Part shown: positions 45,323 through 52,086 of the stretch, piece after piece | Layout of the letters: every line of letters begins with the position of its first letter | How positions within the stretch are numbered: position 1 is the first letter of the stretch | Origin: Pseudomonadota bacterium | GTDB taxonomy: Bacteria > Pseudomonadota > Gammaproteobacteria > Burkholderiales > Burkholderiaceae_E | DNA: 64,000 nucleotides | Reading direction: 5' to 3' | Assembly: GCA_023388075.1 (NCBI GenBank) | Contig: JAEWGX010000130.1 | Span: 1-64,000, forward strand | Made by a program: the position numbers and the translations under genes | The notes under the pieces: generated by a model | What the model was told of the DNA's origin: nothing | What the model saw: only the letters and a program-made list of their open reading frames with translations | The model's database searches: none

Positions 45323-47404
45323 ATGCGCCTCCGCCGTCTTGCCTCGCCACACCTGTCGCGGATCACTCACCCGTCCTCCCGAGCCGACGCAGCCGTCGTT
45401 CGCGGCGACCCCCTCACCGGCCGCGCCCTCACCGGCCGCGCCCTCACCAGCCACGCCTTCGCCAGCAGCCTCAACCGCGTGGTGATCGCCGGCGTGCTGC
45501 TCGCCGCCTGCGCCCATGGACGCGCCGAAGAGGAGGGGCGGCTCCACGCCGCCGCGATCATGCCCGGCATCGTCGTGACGGCGACCCGATCGCCGGAGCC
45601 GGCGGCGGACCTCGTCGCGGACGTCACCGTGCTGGAAGGCGACCTGGGACGCCGCGCTCAGGCGCTGCCGCAGTTGCTGCGCTTCGCGGGCGGGGTGCAG
45701 ACGACGGTGCACGGCGGGCCCGCTGGCACGAGCGGCGTGCTGATACGGGGCGGCAGCACGGGGCACACGCTCACGCTGATCGAGGGCTTCCGGGTGTCGT
45801 CGGCATCGCTCGGCCACACCACGTTCGAAGGTCTGCCGATGGCGCACGTCGACCGCGTCGAGATCCTGCGGGGCCCGGCGTCGGCGCTCTACGGCGCCGA
45901 TGCGCTGGCCGGCGTCGTGCAGCTCTTCGTTCCCACGGCCCGGCCAGGACTGCATGCCGATGCGCAAGCGGCCGTGGGCCAGCAGGCCACCCGCCAGGTC
46001 GCCGCGGCGCTGTCCGGCGGCAGCGAGCGGGTCGGCGCCGGCGTGCGGGTGAGCCGCGATCGCAGCGACGGCTTCAACGCGACCACGCCGGGGAACTTCG
46101 CTTTCAATCCCGACCGTGACGGCTACGAGCGCGAGGCGGTGTCTGCGCATCTCGACGCGATGCTCACGACCGGCACCCGCCTGCGCGCGGTCGCGCTGCA
46201 CGGCCAGTTGCGGGCCGACTTCGACGACGGCGCATTCCCGGGCGCGCGGACCGACCAGCGGACCGAGCTGGTCGGGCTGGTCGGCAGCCACGCGCTGGAC
46301 GACGCGACCGACATCGGCGTGCGGCTTGGACAGACCGTCGACCGCTCCGACACGCGCGGCTTCTTCCCCGGCGACTTCCGCAGCCGCCAGCTGCAGTACG
46401 GGGTGGACGCGACCCGCCGGATCATGGCCGGACACCGACTGAAGCTCCTGCTGGAGCGCCTGGACGAGAAGGTGACCAGCAGCGCCTACGAAGGCGCGCG
46501 CGCTCCGCGCCGGACCACCGACTCCGTCGGACTCGTCTACCTCGGCGAAGCCGGCCGCCATCGCGTCCAGGCGAGCGTGCGCCACGACGACAGCGACCAG
46601 TACGGCGGACAGAACAGCTACACGGTCGCCTATGGCTACCACCTCACGCGGGGCCTGCGCGCCGGCGCGAGCCATGCCACCGGCTTCCATGCCCCGGGCT
46701 TCAACGACCTCTACTTCCCCAACTACGGCCGCCCGAGCATCCGGCCGGAGCGCTCCCGCTCGAGCGAGCTCGGGCTCTACTGGAACGCGCCGGCCAGGAC
46801 GCCGGGGCGTCCCGCCGCCTCGCGCGGCGACGGCGCCGCGGGGGCGGACGGCTGGCACGCGAAGGCCGTCGTGTTCGAGTCCCGCGTGCGGGACCTGATC
46901 GCGTTCAACGCCCTCTGTCCGGACCCGGACCCGCGCTTCAGCTTCGGCTGCGCCGACAACGTCGATCGCGCGCGCATCCGGGGCCTCGGCCTCGCGCTCG
47001 GCCGCGACCTGCTGCTCGGCCGCGACGACGGATCGGGGACCGGCACCGGCCTTGCCTGGCATCTGGGTGTCGACTTCCTGGATCCGCGCAACCTCGCGAC
47101 CAACGGGCTGCTCGCCCGCCGCGCGAGGCGCCAGCTCACTGCCGGAGCCGTCTGGGGGATAAGTGATCTCATGCTCGGCGCCGACCTGGTGGTCGCCAGC
47201 GGCCGCTACGACGATGCCGCCAACACGCGCCCGCTCGGCGGGTACGCGCTCCTCGACCTGCGGGCTGCCTGGCGGCTCGCAACGGGCTGGCAGGCCTTCG
47301 TCACGGTAGCGAACGCGGGCGACCGGGCCTACGCGACCGCGGCCGACTACGCGCAGCAGGGGCGCCTGGTGATGGTGGGCGCCCGCTATCAGGCGTCGCG
47401 CTGA
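45323..47404 (+). CDS. btuB: TonB-dependent vitamin B12 receptor
   Basis: Outer-membrane receptor for cobalamin uptake, 693 aa, directly behind a B12 riboswitch. The TonB-box-like MPGIVVTATRSPEP follows the signal peptide (LNRVVIAGVLLAACAHGRAE). The plug domain has QTTVHGGPAGTSGVLIRGG and VEILRGPASALYGADALAGV; the beta-barrel closes with a C-terminal aromatic-polar strand (MVGARYQASR). About 50 residues precede the signal peptide and include a 15-base tandem repeat, so the true start may be later (for example GTG 45479), though GGAG sits properly before ATG 45323. Its last 16 bases overlap the convergent dehydrogenase gene. Confidence 0.92.
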   Translation: MRLRRLASPHLSRITHPSSRADAAVVRGDPLTGRALTGRALTSHAFASSLNRVVIAGVLLAACAHGRAEEEGRLHAAAIMPGIVVTATRSPEPAADLVADVTVLEGDLGRRAQALPQLLRFAGGVQTTVHGGPAGTSGVLIRGGSTGHTLTLIEGFRVSSASLGHTTFEGLPMAHVDRVEILRGPASALYGADALAGVVQLFVPTARPGLHADAQAAVGQQATRQVAAALSGGSERVGAGVRVSRDRSDGFNATTPGNFAFNPDRDGYEREAVSAHLDAMLTTGTRLRAVALHGQLRADFDDGAFPGARTDQRTELVGLVGSHALDDATDIGVRLGQTVDRSDTRGFFPGDFRSRQLQYGVDATRRIMAGHRLKLLLERLDEKVTSSAYEGARAPRRTTDSVGLVYLGEAGRHRVQASVRHDDSDQYGGQNSYTVAYGYHLTRGLRAGASHATGFHAPGFNDLYFPNYGRPSIRPERSRSSELGLYWNAPARTPGRPAASRGDGAAGADGWHAKAVVFESRVRDLIAFNALCPDPDPRFSFGCADNVDRARIRGLGLALGRDLLLGRDDGSGTGTGLAWHLGVDFLDPRNLATNGLLARRARRQLTAGAVWGISDLMLGADLVVASGRYDDAANTRPLGGYALLDLRAAWRLATGWQAFVTVANAGDRAYATAADYAQQGRLVMVGARYQASR
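45411..45455 (+). repeat. 15-base tandem repeat in btuB N-terminus
   Basis: Two identical copies of CCCTCACCGGCCGCG and a third copy with two changes, encoding LTGRA-LTGRA-LTSHA. In-frame, so copy changes would alter only the N-terminal extension. Confidence 0.8.
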
Positions 47405-48372
47405 ACGCCGACGCGATCGCCGGGCGCCGAACCTCGACGCGCGAGGATGCGGTCGGCCTCGGTGCGCCAGTCGGCGCTGCGCGCGAAGTCCGGATCGCCG
47501 CGACGGCCGAACACTTCCGCGTCCGCGAGGTCGGCCACCCACGCCTGGCGCTCGGCCGTGCCTTCGGCCGACCACGGCACGAGTCCGGCCTCCTCCACGG
47601 TGCGCGCCACCTCGCGCACCTCCTCGGCACGACGCCGGCCGTGCTCGATCACGCGCTGGAAGAAGTACGCCGCCTGCCGCTCCCAATCGATGCCGGGGAA
47701 GGTCTCGTGGAGCGAGGCGATGACCGCATCCTCGACGCCATGGGCGCGCGCCGCCGTCAGCGACTCGATCACCATCGCCTCCAGGCCCTTGATCATGACG
47801 CTGCGGCACATCTTGGTCGCGGAGGCCACGCCGAGCCGCTCCGAGGCGACCTTCGGAGCGAAGCCGAGCGCGGCGAGCTCCGGCTCGAGCGCGGCGGCGT
47901 CCGGTCCGCCGAGCAGCAGCGGCACCTTCAGGCGATACGGCGGCACCGACGTCATGACCGCGCCCTCGACGTATCGGCCGCCCGCGGCTTCCACGATCGC
48001 GGCGGCACGCCGCTTGGCGCCGGGCGACGCGGAGTTGAAGTCGAGGAAGAAGGCGCCCGCCCGCAGGCCCGCGGCACAGGCCTCGGCGACCGGCACCGCC
48101 TGGCTCGCGGTCACCGCGCTCACCAGCAGGTCGGCCCCGGTCGCAAGGCCGGCAGCGGAGCTGGCGAACTCGACGCCGTGCCGGCGGGCATGCGCGTGCA
48201 GCGGCGCGGCCGCAGCGGCGTCGGCCAGCTTGATGTCGAAGGCGACGACCGCCCGACCGTCCGCGCGCAGGTCCTCGGCGAGGATGCGGCCCACCTCGCC
48301 GTACCCGACGAGACCGATGCGCCAGTCGGAGGCCTGTTTCATCGGACGTGCCCTCTTGTCGTTGGTGCTCAT
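47389..48372 (-). CDS. NAD(P) dehydrogenase with DUF1932 domain
   Basis: Beta-hydroxyacid dehydrogenase-like enzyme, 327 aa. The Rossmann motif is GLVGYGEVGRI near residue 20, with the conserved LDFNSASPGAKR substrate loop and a C-terminal DUF1932 domain (SATKMCRSVMIKGLEAMVIESL). ATG 48372 is chosen because it overlaps the stop of the hydratase gene (ATGA). Sitting beside a LigJ-like hydratase, it probably acts on an intermediate of protocatechuate or gallate breakdown, for example as a dehydrogenase of a hydroxy-tricarboxylic acid. The exact reaction is not known. Confidence 0.8.
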   Translation of the reverse strand: MSTNDKRARPMKQASDWRIGLVGYGEVGRILAEDLRADGRAVVAFDIKLADAAAAAPLHAHARRHGVEFASSAAGLATGADLLVSAVTASQAVPVAEACAAGLRAGAFFLDFNSASPGAKRRAAAIVEAAGGRYVEGAVMTSVPPYRLKVPLLLGGPDAAALEPELAALGFAPKVASERLGVASATKMCRSVMIKGLEAMVIESLTAARAHGVEDAVIASLHETFPGIDWERQAAYFFQRVIEHGRRRAEEVREVARTVEEAGLVPWSAEGTAERQAWVADLADAEVFGRRGDPDFARSADWRTEADRILARRGSAPGDRVGVQRDA

Positions 48373-49394
48373 CGGCCTTGCGAGCGCAGCAGCGCATCCA
48401 GGCGCGGATAGACGCGCCGGGCGTTGCCCTCGTAGATGCGCGTCCGCTCGTCGGCGCCGAGGCCTGCCGCCTCGATATAGCGCCGGGTGTCGTCGTAGTG
48501 GTGGCCGGTCTCGGGATCGATGCCGCGCACCGCACCGATCATCTCGGAGGCGAACAGGATATTGTCCACCGGGATCACGCGGGTGAGCAGGTCGATGCCG
48601 GGCTGGTGATACACGCAGGTATCGAAGAACACGTTGCCAAGCAGGTGCTCGGCGAGCGGCGGCCGGCCCATCTCCTGCGCGAGGCCGCGGAAGCGACCCC
48701 AGTGGTAGGGCACCGCGCCGCCGCCGTGCGGGATCACGAACCGCAGCGTGGGGAAGTCCGCGAAGAGATCGGCGGCGAGGCACTGCATGAAGGCGGTGGT
48801 GTCCGCGTTGAGGTAGTGGGCCCCGGTGGTATGGAAGCAGGCATTGCAACTGGTGGAGACGTGGATCATCGCCGGGACGTCCAGCTCCACCAGCTTCTCG
48901 TAGATCGGGTACCAGTGGCGGTCGGTGAGCGGCGGCTCGCGCCAGTGCCCGCCGGAAGGGTCCGGGTTCAGGTTGACCGCGACGAAGCCGTACTCGTTCA
49001 CGCAGCGTTCGATCTCCGGCACGCAGGTCCGCGGGTCGACGCCGGGCGACTGGGGCAGCATCGCGGCGCCGACGAAGTGCCGCGGGAAGAGCCGCGACAC
49101 GCGATGGCAGAGCTCGTTGCAGATCGCGGCCCAGGCGGCGCTCGTCTCGAAGCCGCCGACGTGATGCGCCATGAAGCTCGCGCGCGGCGAGAACACCGTC
49201 AGGTCGCAGCCGCGCTCGCGCATCAGCCGCAACTGGTTGGCTTCGATCGACTCCCTCAGCTCGTCGTCGCCGATCCGCAGCTCCGAGGCCCGCGGCGATT
49301 CCGACGGGTTGCCGAGCGCGGCGACCTGCCGCTTGCGCCACGCCTCCAGCGCCGCCGGCGCGGTAGTGTAGTGGCCGTGGATGTCGATGATCAT
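48369..49394 (-). CDS. ligJ: 4-oxalomesaconate hydratase (LigJ-like)
   Basis: Amidohydrolase-fold hydratase of the protocatechuate 4,5-cleavage/gallate pathway, 341 aa, converting 4-oxalomesaconate to 4-carboxy-4-hydroxy-2-oxoadipate. It opens MIIDIHGHYTTAPAALEAWR (metal-binding HxH). It continues with LTVFSPRASFMAHHVG, NLNPDPSGGHW, THVSTSC-like IHVSTSCNACFHTTGAHYLNAD-region and the GGGAVPYHWGRFRGLAQ segment that defines LigJ. ATG 49394 follows GGAG; an upstream ATG at 49448 adds only a non-family extension. The aldolase and dioxygenase of the pathway are not in the window. Confidence 0.88.
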   Translation of the reverse strand: MIIDIHGHYTTAPAALEAWRKRQVAALGNPSESPRASELRIGDDELRESIEANQLRLMRERGCDLTVFSPRASFMAHHVGGFETSAAWAAICNELCHRVSRLFPRHFVGAAMLPQSPGVDPRTCVPEIERCVNEYGFVAVNLNPDPSGGHWREPPLTDRHWYPIYEKLVELDVPAMIHVSTSCNACFHTTGAHYLNADTTAFMQCLAADLFADFPTLRFVIPHGGGAVPYHWGRFRGLAQEMGRPPLAEHLLGNVFFDTCVYHQPGIDLLTRVIPVDNILFASEMIGAVRGIDPETGHHYDDTRRYIEAAGLGADERTRIYEGNARRVYPRLDALLRSQGR

Positions 49395-49508
49395 GGATGG
49401 CTCCGAAGGATACCGCGATGCTGGCGTCGCCTGCGCATCGCCGCTCAACCGGCATTGGTGGTTCAGGCGCTACGATACGCCACGGCACGGCACCGACGAG
49501 GAGAACCG

Positions 49509-50078
49509 ATGAGCGTGGATTTCGAGGCCCTCCGGCGCTGCGCGCCCCCGGCCGGCATGCCTTTCGAGCTCACCAGGATCGGGCACGTGGTGCTCAACGT
49601 GAGCGACCTGCAGCGCTCGGTGGCGTTCTATACCGGGCTGCTCGGCTTTCGCGTCTCGGACGTGTACACGGAGGACATCATGCCGGGCGGCATGGTGTTC
49701 ATGCGCTGCAATGCCGATCACCACGGGGTCGCGCTGGTCGGAGGCCTGCCGCCCGGTCGAGTGAACCAGGACCTGAACCACCTGGCCTTCGAGGTCGGCT
49801 CGCTCGACGAGGTGGTCCGGGCGCGGGACCACCTCCGTGCGCAGGGGGTGCCGATCGACTTCGAGGGGCGGCGCCGGGCCGGTGTCCAGATCGCCGTGGA
49901 ATTCCGCGATCCAGACGGCCACCGGCTGGAGATCTACTGGGGGCTGGATCGCATCGGCAGCAACGGCAGCGTCCGGCCGCCCTCGGAGTGGCGGGGCGCG
50001 ACCAGCCTCGCGCAGGCCATCGCCGAGCCGGTCAACGGCCAGGACACGACCCTGCGCGATCGCAGCCTGCGCCCCTGA
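49509..50078 (+). CDS. VOC (glyoxalase/dioxygenase-fold) protein
   Basis: Vicinal-oxygen-chelate fold protein, 189 aa. It has paired beta-alpha-beta modules: TRIGHVVLNVSDLQRSVAFYTGLLGFRVSD, NHLAFEVGSLDEVVRARDHLR and EFRDPDGHRLEIYW. Metal ligands are likely His (IGHVV), His (LNHLAF) and Glu (LEIYW). Such proteins include extradiol dioxygenases and glyoxalases. The adjacent divergent LigJ gene makes an aromatic-ring role plausible. It overlaps the 3' end of the BtuF-like gene by 47 bases. Confidence 0.85.
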   Translation: MSVDFEALRRCAPPAGMPFELTRIGHVVLNVSDLQRSVAFYTGLLGFRVSDVYTEDIMPGGMVFMRCNADHHGVALVGGLPPGRVNQDLNHLAFEVGSLDEVVRARDHLRAQGVPIDFEGRRRAGVQIAVEFRDPDGHRLEIYWGLDRIGSNGSVRPPSEWRGATSLAQAIAEPVNGQDTTLRDRSLRP

Positions 50079-51105
50079 CGCGGGCCCGCACCTGGTCGAG
50101 GTGCCGGCAGATCGCTTCGCCTGCATCCAGCGTGCGCGGCGTTGTCTGGGAGACGCCGTCGCCGTCGACGAGGAACAGGAAGTCGTCGGCCACCGCCGGG
50201 ATGCCGGGGAATCGTCGCCAGCGCTGGAAGGGGTCCGGTCCGCCGGCGGAGCCGTGCCCGGCCGCGAGGATCGCCTGCGGCGCGGCGGCCACCACCGCCT
50301 CGAGGCCGATCCGCGGCACCAGCTCGGGGCGTTCGCCGAAGAGATTGGTCCCGCCGCAGCGTTCGATCAGGTCGCTGATCCAGTGCCGCCCGTTGATCGT
50401 CATCAGCGGCTCCTCCCAGACCTGGTAGAACACGCGAACCGGCGCCTCGGCGCCCTGCCCCGCGGGGCCCATCCGCGCCAGGCGGCGGCGAAAATCCCGC
50501 GCGGCCGCGGCGCCATCCGATCCGAGCAGCCGGCCGAGCCGCTCCAGGGTGGTGGCGATGCCCTCCAGCGTCTCGATCCGGCTGAGATAGACCGGGATGC
50601 CGAGCCGCCGCAAGGAAGCGAGCGGTCGCGGATCGTTGCCGCCGTCCCAGGCGAGCACCAGCTCCGGCCGGGCCGCCAGGATCGCCTCCACCGAGAGTCC
50701 GGACGAGTCGCCGATGCGCGGCAGCGCGCGTGCCGGGGGCGGATGGTCGCTGCCGGTCACCACCGCGACCAGCCGGTCGCCGCCGCCCGCGGCGAAGGCC
50801 AGCTCGGCAAGCGCCGGCGAGAGGGCGACCACGCGGCGCGCCGGCCGGGGCAGCGAGACGGCCTGCCCACGGTCGTCCGTCACCGTGACGGAAGCGACCT
50901 CGGGCGCGACGCCCGGCGCCATGGCGGGGGCTTCGCCCGCCACTGCGGCCACCGCGGAGGGCGTGCCATGGGCAAGCGCGGCCAGGAGGCACGCCGCCGC
51001 GCCCGTCGCGGTCGCGACCGCCACCGCCCGGACAACGGCAGCCGGGCGCCAATCCAACCGGCGCCACCTCCCGTCCAACAGTTCCCATGCTCGTGACGTA
51101 TTCAC
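50032..51105 (-). CDS. BtuF-like metal-cofactor binding protein
   Basis: Periplasmic helical-backbone metal-receptor family binding protein (BtuF/FhuD/HmuT type), 357 aa as drawn. After the signal segment (AVAVATATGAAACLLAALA), the mature part has RRVVALSPALAELAFAAGGGDRLVAV. It continues with the cobalamin-binding-like GLSVEAILAARPELVLAWDGGNDPRPLASLRRLGIPVYL and RVFYQVWEEPLMTINGRHWISDLIERCGGTNLF. B12 is the likeliest ligand; haem is possible. GTG 51105 is a guess; the frame is open to a TTG at 51183. No permease or ATPase gene adjoins. A Fur-like box lies upstream. Confidence 0.78.
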   Translation of the reverse strand: MNTSRAWELLDGRWRRLDWRPAAVVRAVAVATATGAAACLLAALAHGTPSAVAAVAGEAPAMAPGVAPEVASVTVTDDRGQAVSLPRPARRVVALSPALAELAFAAGGGDRLVAVVTGSDHPPPARALPRIGDSSGLSVEAILAARPELVLAWDGGNDPRPLASLRRLGIPVYLSRIETLEGIATTLERLGRLLGSDGAAAARDFRRRLARMGPAGQGAEAPVRVFYQVWEEPLMTINGRHWISDLIERCGGTNLFGERPELVPRIGLEAVVAAAPQAILAAGHGSAGGPDPFQRWRRFPGIPAVADDFLFLVDGDGVSQTTPRTLDAGEAICRHLDQVRARVRGAGCDRAGSCPGR

Positions 51106-51129
51106 TTGCAAAGCCGGTTTCTTTCTGCT

Positions 51130-51152
51130 CAAATGCCAATCGTTCGCATTTG
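51130..51152. promoter_or_regulatory. Fur-box-like palindrome
   Basis: CAAATGC and GCATTTG arms (51130-51136, 51146-51152) flank CAATCGTTC. The 19-mer AATGCCAATCGTTCGCATT fits the Fur consensus at most positions and resembles the GCGAAT/ATTCGC form common in betaproteobacteria. It lies between the divergent BtuF-like gene and bfd and could control both. Confidence 0.6.
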
Positions 51153-51185
51153 CTTTAGCAACCCAGGTGGGGTTCCGGACCAAAC

Positions 51186-51410
51186 ATGATCGTGTGCAAC
51201 TGCTTCAACATCCGCGAGCGGGACCTGGCCGAGCTGGCCAGCGAAGGCCGGGGTTGCCTCCGATCCATCCGCGAAGCCACCGGACTCGGAACCAACTGCG
51301 GGAAGTGTATTCCCCACGCCCGGGAGGTCCTCGCCGCGAAGTCCGTGGCGCGGATGGTCACGACCGTCGACCTATCCATCGTCGCGACGGTCACCCCGCT
51401 CGCCGCCTGA
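51186..51410 (+). CDS. bfd: Bacterioferritin-associated ferredoxin
   Basis: Small [2Fe-2S] protein that reduces and releases iron stored in bacterioferritin; 74 aa. The cluster ligands are in MIVCNCFNIRERD (CNC) and GTNCGKCIPHAR (CxxC), the BFD pattern. It begins 33 bases after a Fur-box-like palindrome, and bfr follows in the same direction, so iron-dependent regulation is likely. A 15-20-residue C-terminal tail is longer than in E. coli Bfd. Confidence 0.9.
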   Translation: MIVCNCFNIRERDLAELASEGRGCLRSIREATGLGTNCGKCIPHAREVLAAKSVARMVTTVDLSIVATVTPLAA

Positions 51411-51584
51411 GGAAGCAGCCACCGCTCGAGTCGCCCCTTCCCCTCCTCGCGCAACGGCCGGCCGAGACCATCGGCGCGACCGCGTTGTCCGTTCGTCCCT
51501 GCACCCCCCGGGTAGAATGCCGATTGGCCCCGTCGACCGGCCAGCGCCGGCGTCGGCCCCGCGATTCCGAGGAGAAGTGCACCC

Positions 51585-52067
51585 ATGCGCGGAGACAAGA
51601 AGATCATCGACCTGCTCAACAAGCAGCTCACCAACGAGCTGACCGCCATCAACCAGTACTTCCTGCACGCGCGCACCGCGTCGCATTGGGGGTTCGAGCG
51701 CCTCGGCGAGAAGATCTACGAAGAATCGATCGGCGAGATGAAGCATGCCGACCGGCTGGTGAAACGCATCCTGCTGCTGGACGGGCTGCCCAACCTGCAG
51801 GCGCTCAACAAGCTGCACATCGGCGAGAACGTGCCGGAGATCCTCCAGGCGGATCTCGGACTGGAGCGCGCCGCCTACCAGCACGTGAAGCAGTCGATCC
51901 CGCAGATGGAAGCGGCGGGGGATTTCGTCTCGCGCGAGCTCTTCGTGGATATCCTGGACGATACGGAGCAGCACATCGACTGGCTGGAGACCCAACTGCA
52001 GCTGATCGACAAGGTCGGCCTGCAGAACTACCAGCAGTCGATGATGGGCGATTCCGAATCGGAGTGA
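51585..52067 (+). CDS. bfr: Bacterioferritin
   Basis: Haem-containing iron-storage cage protein, 160 aa, normal length. It opens MRGDKKIIDLLNKQLTNELTAINQYFLHAR; Glu18 is a diiron ligand. The Met52-type haem ligand is in IGEMKHADRLVKRIL, and the later LFVDILDDTEQHIDWLE completes the ferroxidase centre. It is followed after only 19 bases by the P450 fusion gene, an unusual arrangement. Confidence 0.96.
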   Translation: MRGDKKIIDLLNKQLTNELTAINQYFLHARTASHWGFERLGEKIYEESIGEMKHADRLVKRILLLDGLPNLQALNKLHIGENVPEILQADLGLERAAYQHVKQSIPQMEAAGDFVSRELFVDILDDTEQHIDWLETQLQLIDKVGLQNYQQSMMGDSESE

Positions 52068-52086
52068 ACCACCGGTAGCAGTACCC

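Noticed and set aside
45131..48535. Very long open frame on the minus strand opposite btuB and beyond
   Set aside because: High GC keeps opposite-strand frames open; the translation is arginine/alanine-rich and unlike any family, while the plus-strand btuB is clear.
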